64,000 nt of DNA from positions 14,074,001 to 14,138,000 of the forward strand of contig JAYKYS010000007.1 of NCBI GenBank assembly GCA_036924285.1, written 5' to 3'. The DNA is from Asterella californica (lineage: Eukaryota; Streptophyta; Marchantiopsida; Marchantiales; Aytoniaceae). The notes under the pieces were generated by a model. It was given only the letters and a program-made list of their open reading frames with translations, made no database searches and was not told the origin of the DNA. Below are positions 1 to 12,244 of the stretch, one piece after another (positions within the stretch are counted from its first letter, which is position 1; the number at the start of each line of letters is the position of its first letter). The position numbers and the translations under genes are program-made.

Positions 1-35
1 TCCTTGCTAATACTCGTGCCTAAGCTCTGATACCA
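1..35 (-). other. Leader of an LTR retrotransposon with tRNA-Met primer-binding site
   Basis: Read on the minus strand, positions 35-24 are TGGTATCAGAGC, the standard plant primer-binding site complementary to the 3' end of initiator tRNA-Met. It lies directly beside the LTR at 36-255. The element's internal region therefore runs leftward out of the window and its coding part is not visible. This site is typical of Ty1/copia elements and of some gypsy elements. Confidence 0.8.
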
Positions 36-255
36 TGTTAAAGAACAAAACCAAGTGAATACTCTCCACTATAGAAGATACATCAGTAAAGGGATCAGTC
101 GACTCATCATCTCCCAAGAGAGGGTTGTTATATATTACTCTAACCTATGGACAGAGGTTAGTCACTAATCATAGAGATGCCTATAGAGGTGACTATAGAT
201 GTGACTTATAGAGGTGACTATAGAGATGACTATAGACTAGACATTATCTTTAACA
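36..255 (-). repeat. 5' LTR of a minus-strand retrotransposon
   Basis: On the minus strand this 220-bp unit starts TGTTAAAG and ends CTTTAACA, a perfect 8-bp terminal inverted repeat of the TG...CA kind, and it abuts the primer-binding site. Inside it, at about 174-239, a short motif resembling GATGACTATAGA is repeated several times. The partner LTR is outside the window, so age cannot be judged from LTR divergence and the target duplication cannot be checked. Confidence 0.75.
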
Positions 256-1332
256 ATCCCTAGATGTCATTCGCCATCAATCGTGATGATGATTACGGAT
301 GATAAATGTCGATTCTTCATTTGGACCAGGAGATACGGTAATGCATGCAGCTGCTTCTTTGAGTAATCGTATTCCTCATGATCTGGAAACTGATCTTCTC
401 AGCTTGGATCAAACATCACACAGACAGAGATGATACATTGCCGTGCTAGAGGTGAAAGGAGACAGAATCGAATGAAATCAAGGTTTTGGAACCGAATGGC
501 ACAAGAACGGGATTTGTGTTTCAGAGACAAATTTATAGTAAGTTAAAGTCAAGGTTTACTGCGTGTACTGCAGTTTCTTTGTCCAGTTCTGCATTCGGTG
601 TTCAACAGAACATCTAATTCGGTAAACGGGGTCACAATCATGGCGTTTCTGAAGCAAGCGTTGATTGCATGAGTGACCACGACCCAGTGCATTTACCGAC
701 GAGTTCAAGTTAAGAAGCCCAAAAATAAGCATGGAGCCAATGGAAGGCAACCTCAACTTAAGCCAGTAGTAGTAGTAGATGCATGGTCGGCAGCTATAGA
801 ATCTGAACTTTTACTTTCAAGCCTGGCCAAAGTGATTGATTCTAACAAGAACCTTTTATACCTGGTGTTCTATACATTGCATGAACAATGCTGTCCAGCG
901 CTAGCTGACGTTTGATACGCATGAAGAGTTGTTGCCGAACCAGTTAAACGATTCTTCTTAGTTTGACTAACATCTCCTCTCTCCTCTCGGGATCTCTCCT
1001 ACGTCCGAATTCTTACCTACGTACCTACATCTACCAACCAGACTGAGTGTGTGCTAAAATCTCGGCTGGTTACAGACACGCTCCTTCGAGCTGTATCGTT
1101 CGAAGCATAAAAAGTAAGGGCATACTTCACACGCCAAGACCAAGGATATAGTTAGTTCATAACACCACATAAATTCGACGGGTGCTTGAACAGACAGACG
1201 GACAGGAGACTGCTAACTATGCTCCTGCTGCTGTTTGTGCCTTAGGCTAGCCAAAGATTGCCGGGACATCATCATCTACTCCTCCGTCAGTAACCCGGAA
1301 TCATCCGTCCATAACCGTCCATAACTCAGTTA
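256..1332. other. No recognisable gene
   Basis: Unique-looking sequence. Short open frames occur, for example at 673-915 on the plus strand, but they show no recognisable domain and no clear splice context. I see nothing else I can support. Confidence 0.4.
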
Positions 1333-1944
1333 TCAGCATTGATTGCACTTATTGCCCTTAGCTCGAGTGCAACAGGCATCGGCTTGCATAGTTGGAGGGA
1401 AGGTGAAGCGGTTGCGCAGAGTCTCGCACATCTGTTTTGAAGAGAACCTGATCACCGCCCGTCCCATATCTAGTGCTTCAGTCCACAATTGCAACGACCA
1501 GTATCGCCATGAGGAGACTTCCGGATCCGAATCTGCTTGCCCTAAGGTTTGGATTCTACAAGTCGGTAGACAGCACCTGGCTTGTTGAGGATTACTATAG
1601 ACCTGACCATTATTTGAACAAGTGGTCCTGAGCTGACTACCGGTCAAGCAATAGCACACGCAGACATCATTGCCACTGCAAAGTAATGGACAATTGCAAG
1701 CTTTCAAGTCGAACTTGACGGTGGAGTTCCGGCTGTTGAACGTCCTTTCTCGACAACTTTGCGGTAGCAACCGTGAGTTGACTGAAATCAGTGTTCCCTT
1801 GTAGCATACCTTGTTCTCTGGAACTTCCTGCCTCTTCTCGTTTCGTCCACATCTTACATACTGACTGCCACAGTCATCGGGCTCGCACCGGATGCTCAAG
1901 CCAGGCATGCATAGAGCAGAGCCTGCGCCTGATTCAACGCGCAA
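1333..1944 (-). CDS. Cysteine-rich hypothetical ORF, possibly an exon of a secreted protein
   Basis: I do not recognise this protein. The frame encodes about 203 residues; the first 131 or so contain sixteen cysteines, with dense clusters such as CNCPLLCSGNDVCVCYC and RCCLPTC, plus the stretch CEPDDCGSQYVRCG. Regular cysteine spacing of this sort suits a disulfide-rich extracellular plant protein. There is no convincing signal peptide and the frame opens at a non-ATG codon, so if real this would be an internal exon. The second half of the ORF looks less protein-like and may be intron or 3' sequence. The ORF upstream on the same strand (2111-2623) also carries cysteines and could belong to the same gene. 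A decayed gene is equally possible. Confidence 0.3.
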   Translation of the reverse strand: MRVESGAGSALCMPGLSIRCEPDDCGSQYVRCGRNEKRQEVPENKVCYKGTLISVNSRLLPQSCRERTFNSRNSTVKFDLKACNCPLLCSGNDVCVCYCLTGSQLRTTCSNNGQVYSNPQQARCCLPTCRIQTLGQADSDPEVSSWRYWSLQLWTEALDMGRAVIRFSSKQMCETLRNRFTFPPTMQADACCTRAKGNKCNQC

Positions 1945-2110
1945 ACGTGTGCAGCAGAATCAGCAACAGTTACCCGCGAGCAACAAAAGCGGACTAGAAA
2001 TCACACAACTTAGTAATTGCTATTCATTCAAGTAAGCTACCAATTGCAAACTCAGTGTAGCTACAGTGAAGTGAAATGAACATATCATACTGCTGTAGAA
2101 GATCTAGATC

Positions 2111-2623
2111 TCACCTGAGCTGGGAGCATGCAAGGAGCTGGCAAGCGTAATGGAGACGAGCGCTACTCCGAGGCCAAAAATCGAGAATCTCGAGTTCAAG
2201 CCCATTTCTGAGAAGAATGTTGGTGACTGGTGGTGGCTGCAAGTGGATCCGGAGTGTCTTTCTGGACTCCAGAAAGCGACTTAAACAAAGTGATTGGTTG
2301 GTCTTGGCAGGTTTGAGGCCTTGGGTTTCTGGGGAATAAAACGGAAGGTTCAAATTCAGGGTCATTAATGTGTCAGGGCCGACAACTAGGATTTGCTGCT
2401 CCTCCTCGCAACTGCAACGCGCTGGAATCGGCTGGATGAATTTCTTGCAAGTCGAGTTTAATTTGTCTCTACGACTGAAAATCAGCTGTTGATGACAACG
2501 CACACCAATCAATGTTTCAGTCACCAAGGGACTGCCGCTGCGCATGCATGCTACGGTAGGAGCAGACAAGGGTGACTGTCCGAATACAAATTCTGTGGCG
2601 CGAATGTAAGGACTTAAAGCCAA
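2111..2623 (-). CDS. Hypothetical ORF, possible upstream exon of the cysteine-rich gene
   Basis: A 170-residue open frame of unknown function. The most protein-like part contains four cysteines in the order VRCHQQL, STCKKF, ARCSCEEE and then a hydrophobic stretch. The minus strand has a pyrimidine-rich run ending in CCCCAG near 2345, a possible splice acceptor inside the frame, so the true exon may be shorter. The link to the ORF at 1333-1944 rests only on strand, proximity and shared cysteine richness. It may be a chance frame. Confidence 0.18.
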   Translation of the reverse strand: MALSPYIRATEFVFGQSPLSAPTVACMRSGSPLVTETLIGVRCHQQLIFSRRDKLNSTCKKFIQPIPARCSCEEEQQILVVGPDTLMTLNLNLPFYSPETQGLKPAKTNQSLCLSRFLESRKTLRIHLQPPPVTNILLRNGLELEILDFWPRSSARLHYACQLLACSQLR

Positions 2624-3351
2624 CCTGCTCAGATGTTCCGATCATTCTGGTGTTGGTGGATTGGTGTCCTAGATCTGCCGCTACAGATCGACGTACGTCA
2701 TTAATTCGCAGTGGGGGAAGGAATTCTCTCCTTTTAGGCTGTAAGGACTACTAAGGAATACTGGGATCAAGAAAGTCTTTAACTCTTGCTCAGAAACCCA
2801 GAACGCGGTTCTAAATTGTCAACGAGATAGGTTGTCTTCTTCTGCCGAGCTTCAGAACCATGTGATTCATAGTTCCGAACGACGGACAAAGGATTCTGTG
2901 TTAGATTAGATATGGAGTCCTAATGTTTTGTATGTGAGTCCGCGAGAGATTCTTACCTTACATCAGTATCTCTCTCTCTCTGGACTGACAAGAGACTCAG
3001 TCTCTCGAGCGTCGCTACAGTAGCTCTCTCTACTCTTTCTCAAACCGACCTCCTCGAACTGTCATGCAAAGCAGCAAAGACCCAGACAGGTAGTCTCAAA
3101 CGTGTTTGTGCTTGGGATTGAGCACCATGGTTTACTTAGTCTACATATTGACTGAAAGACCCTGTGTGGAGAGGCGTAGACCTTTGACTCGTCGGTGAGC
3201 TACACGTACAGCGAGGGTATACTACTATAGAGACTTAGACTCTAGACTTACTACAGTACTGCGTCACATTAGCACGTGCTTGGAGGAACGAGTCTAAGAG
3301 TCGCCTCCGTTACTATAGTGAGTAGTTACGTGCAACTGACAAGTTTTAATA
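2624..3351. other. No recognisable gene
   Basis: Intergenic sequence with a short CT-rich run near 2970-2985. No repeat or coding signal that I can support. Confidence 0.4.
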
Positions 3352-3700
3352 TACCGTACTGCTATTTAAGTTCGCTCAGAAATTAAATAATTATTAGACT
3401 TCGCGAATGTTTAGGGAATACAAATTTGAACTGCGCGATATCTTGAGATAATATTTCTGACACAAGTCTAGCTATATCTTATGAAGAATATTTCTTTTTA
3501 ATAATACTTCACATACACAAGACTAAACATGAATTTCTTAGGGTTAAACAATAAAGAAAAGAAAAGAATCTTCATCAAACAAATATATGCCCAGCCAGCG
3601 CGAATATAATAAAAATTAAAATCAGCTTGCACGAAATGTTAATTCGAACCATTCTGTGTGTTCGCGCAGCTGCTGCGCGAACTTAAATAGCAGTACGGTA
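3352..3700. mobile_element. MITE-like element with perfect 24-bp terminal inverted repeats
   Basis: Positions 3352-3375 (TACCGTACTGCTATTTAAGT and four more bases) are the exact reverse complement of 3677-3700. The unit is 349 bp, AT-rich and non-coding. Both ends sit at a TA dinucleotide, so the element may be CCGTACTGC...GCAGTACGG with a TA target duplication, as in Tc1/mariner-type MITEs; the superfamily is uncertain. The right end also holds a perfect palindrome, 3660-3682, with 11-bp arms around a single T. Perfect TIRs suggest a fairly young insertion. Confidence 0.7.
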
Positions 3701-5640
3701 ATGAGAAAAGTCTGGTCTTTCCTGCTGGCCCGCCACTGTTCCTCTCATCTGGCTCCAAAGCAAGTTTCAGGGAGCTTTCTGGCCAAAAACGGCATTTGCT
3801 GGAAAAATTTTTCAGATGTCGACTGAGAGTTTACAATCCGGAACCTTCCCGGGAAAATATCGTCATCTTGAAACTTTCCGAACTATATTTGATGGACTTG
3901 GCGTTTTTCCCTTGAGTTCTTGCCTTCTCAGGAAGTTTTCGATGTTTTGCATTCGGTATTTGGTTTTGCGGGACAGTTTAAAATTTTTACCGAGAAGTTT
4001 AAAGAATTTCAGAAAAAGAAAAAAAGAAAAAAAAAATCGAAACCTCTCTCCAATCACACGATCCTTACTTCCACAGTGTCCGCACCACTGCTACACAAAC
4101 TACACTATAACTACAATGTTCCATAGTCCACAAGCTATGCAAGGTACACTAGAGTTGAGATGCGAGAGAGCATTGACCTCATTGTTTGTGAAGGAAGAAA
4201 GAGATCATTCTTGTTCATCTTCAAAAACTGTTATCATCTCTAGAAAAGAATAACCTTAAATCTAAATGCTCTCCGTTGCTATATGTCTATGTCTAGCAAA
4301 TCTAACTAAATATAAGTCAAAGAAAAGTAGATGGCAGCTTAGCCATCAATATGACTTAGGTGGCACATCCGAGCATTTCTAATTCATCCGGTTTTCTCCC
4401 GGAGTGTTTGCTTTTGGTTGAGTATTCTTTCCTCTTCCATTCCACATCATCTTGGTTACTTACTCCGTACAGTTTCTCCATCTCTTATCTTCATCTCCCG
4501 TCTTAGAGAGTTTGATAGAAGGATGTCACGTCAGTTTAAGCAACTCGGCTAGGTTGACCGAGTGCTTCAGCCAAAAGGAGCAAGGTATCAAGATTGAAAA
4601 GGACAGTGTGAGCCAACTGAGTAAGCAATTGATCTGACGGACAGACTGTAATGGTCTTGATAGTACAACAAAAGACAAACAACTACTAATGTAAATGCAA
4701 CGTCTAAGCATTCGGAAAGCAGTACTTGTATTATTACAGTGTGTGAAATCACTACTTATATCTCAAGAAGGTCATCTTGTTTTCGCACTTGACATCAACC
4801 AAGTTAATTGTAGTTAATAGTTTTAGTGTAGAGTTCAATAGACAATGACAGTCGTTCGAGAGGAAGTGAATTCTAAGTTGTGACTCAAGATGTCTGAATG
4901 TTGACGACCTTTCTGTTACTCGTGATATACATTGATAAGCCAAATTTCCTTGTCAATGGATCTGAATATTGATTTCATCATCATTCATGCATACAGATTC
5001 AGTGCATAAGTTTTCTTTAAAATTATAAATCTTCTTTATACATAATTTCTTTATACACTTGTTGATCAATCGAAGAATGAGATCCTCATAGACAAAGCCA
5101 CTTATATACTAGTCAAATAGCAACACGTTCGTAGTCCATTAGGCCAAGATCAGGAACTGCTTAACTATCTAACAGCGGGATGTATCCGATACTAATCCGT
5201 AAGACTAACTATCCGAGCTAATCTGTATCCGATAATAACTCCGGATATACAATTGAATTACGAATAATCTTTCTGTATCAATTCGAACAATCCTTTTGAT
5301 ATTATTCTATAATATCATCTAGATGACCCTCTAGATCGTCCTTTGAGTTGTAGATGAAAGACTAAGGATAACATTTATCTCGTCTCGCTTCCTCGGTTAT
5401 CCGTCTTTTTTCTATCAAATCGTCTTGATCCGTCAGAGGTTTAGATCGTTCGAGGGTCTGGCTTCTATGTCATTTCCTCCCTTTTGTTTTTCGATGATCT
5501 GCTGAATGATCTCTCATGATTCTTCCTCGTGATCCTCCTTTGGATCCATCAAATCCATCAATTTGTATAACCCCCGCATAAGAGTTCTGATGTCTCACTA
5601 TATTAGGAAGATGTGCGATCGTTCTTGTCACAAGTACTAA
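3701..5640. other. No recognisable gene
   Basis: AT-rich intergenic DNA. Several short frames around 3816-4253 overlap in different phases, include a poly-A-like run near 4015-4036, and show no domain. I see no supported feature. Confidence 0.4.
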
Positions 5641-6060
5641 TTCTTCCACGAACCATATCATATTGTATTGCACGTGAAGGTTGTCTAAGAAAACGTGAGG
5701 TTCTTGGCTGTGGAGATATCGTGTGCTGAACAGATAGAAAAAAATCACGAGAACAAGCTCCGCAAGATATACTAACCCTCACTTTATATACACTCTCGTT
5801 TCTTCTTCTCTATGAACACAAAAATGAGAAACAGACCTGAGTGGTTTGTAATCAGCACTCAACCTCTTAAAACAAGTCTCTGAACCTCAAGTTAGATCCA
5901 AACTATCGAAATATAGGTGAAAGAGAAACACCCATTTGTTAACAAAAAGGTTTGACAGTATCACCGCGATTTAAATCCTGATCGAACCAACATCCACGTG
6001 CAAGCTCTTAGCTAAAACTAGCTACCATAAACCACACTTAACGAACTGGAACACTACCGA
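5641..6060 (-). repeat. Diverged copy of LTR-like repeat family R1
   Basis: This stretch aligns by eye with 36868-37230 and 47836-48130: shared landmarks are AAAACGTGAGGTTC, GTGTGCTGAACAGA, GAGAAACAGACC and CAAGCTCTTAGCTAAA in the same order. It is the most diverged of five R1 copies in the window. The related copies end in CA on the minus strand (CCTAGACA), as expected of an LTR 3' end. Confidence 0.6.
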
Positions 6061-8493
6061 GTCAGTTGATCCCAGAAACATATAAGGACCTGACAAGGAA
6101 GGGAAATTTCTTGCAATCTTAAAGTCACCGTCTACAAGGAAATCGGCCATGCATTCAGAGAAATCAAGGTCAAGATAGATGTAGGCATGCTTGTGTTCGA
6201 GCCATCTATCACTAAAGCCTTGGATACAAGGCACACTTTTATGCAGCTCGTCCAACGTAGGGACGGGGCCAGGGAAATCCACGGGAACATAAAGGAATTC
6301 CTTTATATCCAATGCAGTGTCGTCGAGCTGAGGTATATGATCGGAAGTCGAGGACTCCTCAGAAGGTGGACTGGTAACTTCCGGAAGACAAACGCCAATT
6401 TTAACACGGGAATGCGATGGAGCCCTAATCCCGTGGGGTTCCTGTAGCGTTCCTATGGTGTTCCCGTTTCCTCGACTTTGACGCGCCCGAATAGTTTGAA
6501 CTTCCATGGGAGTTTCCTGTATCGAGTTCTTGCAAAAGAAGTGCTGTATCTGATGAGTACGCGGAGAGAGAGAACATTTCTTGTTGAATTTGGTACGGAA
6601 AGTTTGATCTGAACAGTTCTCACGTGTTCATCCGCTTCTGTAAACGAAGTGCAACAGTTCAATGTTGGTACAATCCGTGAGAATTCACTGAGAACTCTCA
6701 AGAAAACTGGATCCCATTCGGTTAGATGCTTCTGAATGTCCTCAATATTTGCAATTTCTTGTGTGCCTCTGCCCGCCGGTCATAATCGCAGTGCTGACCT
6801 GATCAAAATATTTCGGCTTCAACTTCGAGGTGACCGATCATGTTTTATATGTCACTCTTCTCTTGTGCTTGTTGCTTTGGAAGAGTACCGTATCAGTGAA
6901 GCACCAAACTTGACAGTGTCTTGTACAGTCCAGAAGGTATAAATGTAAGCTTGTCTTGCTGGTTTCGTGATCCCGAGGGAAGGATTTTCTGTCCTTACAT
7001 TTCTTCGTTCGCATGCAATGGCACTATAGTGGGTGAAGGTAATTTCATTTTGCTCTGGTCGTGCTGCTCTACGCACTCCCATACTTTTCATACGGCTAAG
7101 ACGAGAGATCTGGAATAGGAAAGAACGTGGCTCATTCTTCAACTATAAGCGAAACGTCCTCCTTTAAATCTGCTCAATTATGATGGGGGAATATCGGCCA
7201 TTACATTCGTCCAATACTTTATTATTGCAGTGATAATTTGTTTCTCCTTGTCGAGTGCTAGCGTTCACTCCGATCCATGTAGAGGTAACACCAGCACTAG
7301 ACGCCATGGTCGAATTGCATTCAATCAACTGAGTAACCAACTACCACACAGATTTGAGTGATTGCGGAGGAGAATTCCGGTCAACTATACTGAAAAACCT
7401 CACCAGAGTGCAGCATAAGCACTCGGGAGAATGAACGTTGTGGGCCAAGAGTCTTGGATGTGCGTCACAGGCTGGTGCATCTTGCGTGGTGACTCCAACA
7501 GTCACGCGAGGAACAACTAGATCAACACTTCGATCTTGAATCCAACTTCATGTGAAGAATGTCTACAGTAGTTATTTCCCTTTCACTTGTTTTGCTTACC
7601 ATTCTCGCGTCGCTCCAAGTTTCAGCGGGGTATACGTAGCATATTTCTTACACTCGATACAGATTGATGATTGATTCCCACAGGACTCGGCTATTGTGGT
7701 ATCGAGGTACGTACAACATGGTGGGCACAGTTCATCTCGAGGTGCATGCTTACCGCTTTACGGTCCAAACCGCGACCCCACACCTCCATCCTTATTTTCA
7801 GTTATGTAGTGGATGTACGTAGCATTTGGTGCATTTTCGCAAAATCAAAACGAGTATCCTGCCCTGTCAAGTTTTACAACAAGCAAGTATATGAAATCTG
7901 GATTTTGAGGGGAAACTACATATTAAGAAGAATATCTGGAAAAACTTGATGCAGTAGGCAAGTATTCTGCCTTATCATACAGTGTCATACTACTGTAGTG
8001 GTAAGATATGTGAAGAAATCAAGAGGTCTGCTTTATTATATCCTAACGATTGAAGCATGGAAAGCGAAGGATCTTCTCTCTTACCTACATCAGACGATGA
8101 CGTAGGTAATCATTCTCAACAGTGCTCAAGCAGCGATCCGCGCTTGCCGCGCATGGTATACCTGGAACGATGACAACGACCTGCTAGTCCAAGGAAGACA
8201 TGGTCTTATTCATTCACAATCCATTCCCTGTCATTGGCCCCCATCTGACAGCGATCGAAGTAAAAGAGTACGAGACTGAGTGTTCATGGACAGCTGAAAT
8301 CTGAAAATCAGAGCCCACTTTCTATATTCCCTTAGTGGTTCATTTTGCGCCTTCGGCCCTTCTGATGTTCTCTCTCAGGTGTGCTCTGTAGTTGTGCCAC
8401 AGATCTCGGCATGTTCATGCGCGGACTTTCTTCAACTGATGAGTACCACAAAGTCAAGCCTAGAGGCAGTTTCACAACATAAGGACAAACGCA
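6061..8493. other. No recognisable gene
   Basis: Mostly unassigned. A minus-strand frame at 6022-6507 (161 residues, acidic and proline-bearing) overlaps the R1 boundary and has no recognisable domain. The rest holds only short, phase-shifting frames. Confidence 0.35.
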
Positions 8494-8778
8494 CAGAAAT
8501 CTACTTAGTCAGCCCCCTCCAGCAACTTCACGACTCTGTCAACCTCGACAGTTCAAAAGGTTGACAAATAAAACGTATCAACCAGTAACCGATAATATGG
8601 CTAGTAGAAGAACATATCACAGCAGACTTTTGCACTAAGGTTTTTCTAACACTTTTGTATCAAGAACATCATAAGAACTTTCCCGGTAGATCATACGTGC
8701 AGGTTGACAAAGAAACTTCTGATTTGCTAGGGTTGACAGAGTCGTGAAGTTGCTGGGGGCTGACTAAGTAGATTTCTG
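8494..8778. repeat. Foldback repeat with arms of about 50 bp
   Basis: Positions 8494-8544 are the reverse complement of 8731-8778 except for a 3-bp indel in a run of C (CCCCCTCC against CCCCC). The spacer is 186 bp. No coding capacity. It could be the core of a foldback or MITE-like element, or a hairpin RNA source if transcribed. Confidence 0.7.
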
Positions 8779-9943
8779 ACAGACGCATGGATGCATCTCC
8801 GTCTCTCTTGAGTGGACCTGTTTCACACTGTACTGAAGCAGCAGCCCAAGTTGAGTCAGTAGGCTCTAATGTCCTAGAGACGTGAAAACTTGAAACTCGG
8901 AAAAAGTAAACACTTGGCGACATATACAGTGGCACAAGTTGCTTGAAGAAAAAAGGCAGGAACTGAAGGAGGGCGCCGCCGGACGACTAACCAGTTACTA
9001 AAGAAAAGGGAAACGCTCTGAACGAAGCGCAGTAATCAAGGTAGAAAGAATCCAGTAGGTACTGTTGATCATGACGTAAGGAAGAATCATACATGCGTAC
9101 ATAGTTCAATCGCATGTACTTGAACGCACTGATATTTGGATTCAAGTAAGTTACGAGAAAGGTCTGCCACACAGAAATGAGTTTTGTTGGTGGTGGGACA
9201 GGCTAAGCTCGTGTATGTATCTAGAATTTCAAGCCTAGAAAGGAAGAACACGCGTGGCTTCTAGAGTTCCTGGTGTTTGATGACGCACGATTTACAAAGG
9301 CAGGCACAGATGTTCAACCGAAAGTCACACTTTCGACTTCCTCGACAAACAAAACTTCTTTGTACTTCTAAAGATGTGTACTGATTTCTGGACTGGTACT
9401 TGGGGGAATCCAAACTAAGCTAGTGAAGTTTCTCTTTTAACTTGGTCTGTAGACGATCTGTGCACCTCCACCATGACTACTGGTCGCAGTAAGGTGACAG
9501 GTTGACAACTCAGTTGAGACCCATCTGATAGCTACTTGTTTAGCCGAACGACTGGGAGATTGCAGCATGAGGAGGACTTTCTGGTGATATATTGCCTTCC
9601 ATTGTCTGATCAGGAAGACCAAATGATCCAGTCTACAATTTGAGAAGTTCCGAGCCCTCGGTATCCACCTATTACCTGGAGCAGGGCCCCAACATCATTG
9701 CCGAAAATGTTCGACTAATACCATCAACACAGAAATAATTCTTCCTGCAAGAGACATAGATGCATATGACCTAAACGCGTGAATATTCTTCAATGCACCC
9801 TACCGATAGTTTCACCATGTTTCTCTTCTGGATCTTCTCCACCCCGTTATCTACTGATTCACATCCGGTGGATGCAGTTTTCCGTAGTTTATTCTCAAGG
9901 CCAAGACATCGCAGCGAAACAACAGTTCGCACTCGACAAGTGA
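8779..9943. other. No recognisable gene
   Basis: Unassigned sequence with short frames only. Confidence 0.4.
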
Positions 9944-10349
9944 CTTAGGGTGTGGGCGCATCACGTTTTTCTGGAGTTGTTTTTTCTTCTCGCGCGTGTG
10001 ACACTGAGGGTTGGTAATAAGTCCGTTCTCCGGACTGAGTTTTTTAGTTTTTTCATCCAGGTTACTTGTGTATCGTTTTTAGTTCTAAGTCTTTGTTTTC
10101 CTCACTCCACACGAGCGGTGAACAGATTTCTTTTTGGCTTTCAGTCGAGCCCTCCCGCGCGAATCCACAATGATGTCTCAGACAGTCAATACGTTGCAAG
10201 TAGAAAATCTGCAGCAGTCCGATGTAAAAACTTTTCATTCTCAATTAACAAAGACAATCTACGTTTTCGCGTAGCTTCGGAACCTGTTGATTTGCTTGAG
10301 AAACAAACATTAAACTGCTTTGAAAAACATGGTGCGACCACACCCTAAG
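9944..10349. mobile_element. 406-bp MITE-like element with imperfect TIRs of about 28 bp
   Basis: The left end CTTAGGGTGTGGGCGCATCA... is matched by the reverse complement of the right end, CTTAGGGTGTGGTCGCACCA..., both continuing into GTTTTTC, with three mismatches in 28 bp. AAGTGA occurs just outside each end (9938-9943 and 10351-10356), a possible target duplication. TAGGG-type ends resemble some hAT MITEs, but an 8-bp duplication is not clear. An open frame of 132 residues spans the element and is most likely fortuitous. Confidence 0.65.
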
Positions 10350-12244
10350 AAAGTGAAGAAAAAGTAACAGACCTTTCACACGGCTATGTTGCTGAAGTGG
10401 CTTTTAGTTACATCCTTCCGCCTTTAAATGACGAGATGGGTATCATCAGCTTCATCTCCTCAAATTATTGTTCCAAAAGCTTGATAGTTGATATGCTGCA
10501 AGTGTCTGATGTTTGATTTCAGTTACTCGGAGGACGGGGATCAAAATGCACGATCAAAATGCACGTTTCGCTTGTCAGGCTTCGTGTGCTTTACCAGTTG
10601 CCTTCTGTGTCCCTTCTCTATGCGATCAATATTTGCTCGTCCAGGTTTGGTCCTTGTCCCGGTAGAGCCAATTTAATGCAAGGTGTTCTCAAGTAGAGGT
10701 GGCGCTGCTGATGATGAGATGGCAGCATTAGCACTCTTGCTGTCACTCCCGCTGTTGAAGAAGTGTGGTTTTCTTCTAAGTTGTTCCTTCTAAGTTGTAA
10801 ACAGATGTTCTAGTTCGAAGTCAGTCTCCTCTCTTAGATGGGTAATTTACTTGGATACACCCCCGGAGATAAGTTTCACCTCGGTCGCACCCACGACTTA
10901 CTAAACGTTCTTGGTCACACCCTTGGCTCGGTTCCTACGTGGAATTAGTGTTGGAATGCAACTTAGATAGCCGTGTTGTCGACGATGATGTGGACATAGA
11001 TGCTGCATCGTGCTAGCGATAATGAAGCACTGTACATAGAAACTGCGAATTTGTGTATGCGACAATACCTTGGAGCGCGGGAGTTTTTAACCGAACAGTG
11101 ACATGAGATCACGTCAAGTATTGAAGCACATCTCACGAAAATCGGTGTTCGGTGCGGATGGGAGAAATCTGAGTATTTGAAATGGACAGAGAAATCTTTA
11201 GCTGTCAATCACAGTGATGATTTGTCCAAAGTAGTTGCTGGTCAACTTCATTTTCTTACGGATGCAATAGATCAAGAGTGGACCTTGTGAAGAATATCGA
11301 GACACAACCGTTTGTGAATGCATTCGAACGATGGAGATTGCACATGCAGAAAGTGAAATTTCTTACCCATGACGTTCAAGATCGAACGTTAGAGCATGTG
11401 AGAGAAGCCGCCGGAAGACTATGTGCAAGGGTGCAGTTTGATTGTTTTTTGGATTTCGATTGGAGTGTTGAATGCTGGTCGTTCCTGCATAGTCGAGCTT
11501 TTCAACGAGTGAAGTCCGTAGGAAACTGTCGGCTCAAGTTTGCAGATACGGGTGGAAGATAAAATGTAAGAAACAGCCTGAGGACGCTACGGTTCGAGGA
11601 TCAAAGACCGAATAGAACAGCAAAAAATCGAGCTGGGAACCTCAGGACTTTATCGAATTTACGCAAAACTGCTATGGTAAGCGAAAGCGTATTGCTGTTC
11701 TAGAGAACACCGAGAGATCAGAGTCCCAGAGACCTACATTTATGTACGAAGCTTGAATGGTCGAGCAGACGAGAGGATGAGGTTTTTTACCGCTGGTCGA
11801 ATCGTCTATTACGAGAGTGGATCTTCCCAACCCGGGATGGTTTCCAATCATTGTCCTTGGAGAGTGCGTGCTCAGCGTGAGAAACATACCGGTCTAATTC
11901 GAGTGACAGTGTGTGAACTAGCACACACTTGTCCGGGGCATTTGGCATATGGCGAGGTGCTTCATCTAATTCTAAATTCTTTGGCACGGTGCTTAGTAAC
12001 AGAGTTGCCATTTACAAGAATGTTCGGGTGAAGCATCTGCAAGATAAAATTTGAAATAGTTACGATAAGCGTACATGGTATATGTCTATGTGATGAAGAA
12101 GAGAACATGCTAGAGAGTTGCTGCACATGAAGCAAGATGTATCTTTTTATTACATCCTTGCTTTATGTAAACGTATTGTTGATGTAGACCTTGTGGTGAT
12201 TGTTCAATGAGACAATTGAGAATCTAATCTTTAAACATTTTCTA
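10350..12244. other. No recognisable gene
   Basis: Scattered short frames, the longest being 11278-11562 on the plus strand (94 residues, helical composition, unknown). No splice-supported gene model or repeat is evident. Confidence 0.35.

Noticed and set aside
3816..4253. 145-residue plus-strand ORF
   Set aside because: Composition and an internal A-rich run suggest chance; no domain, splice site or repeat support.
9950..10348. 132-residue plus-strand ORF
   Set aside because: It spans almost exactly the TIR-bounded 406-bp element, with no recognisable domain; it is likely a chance frame.
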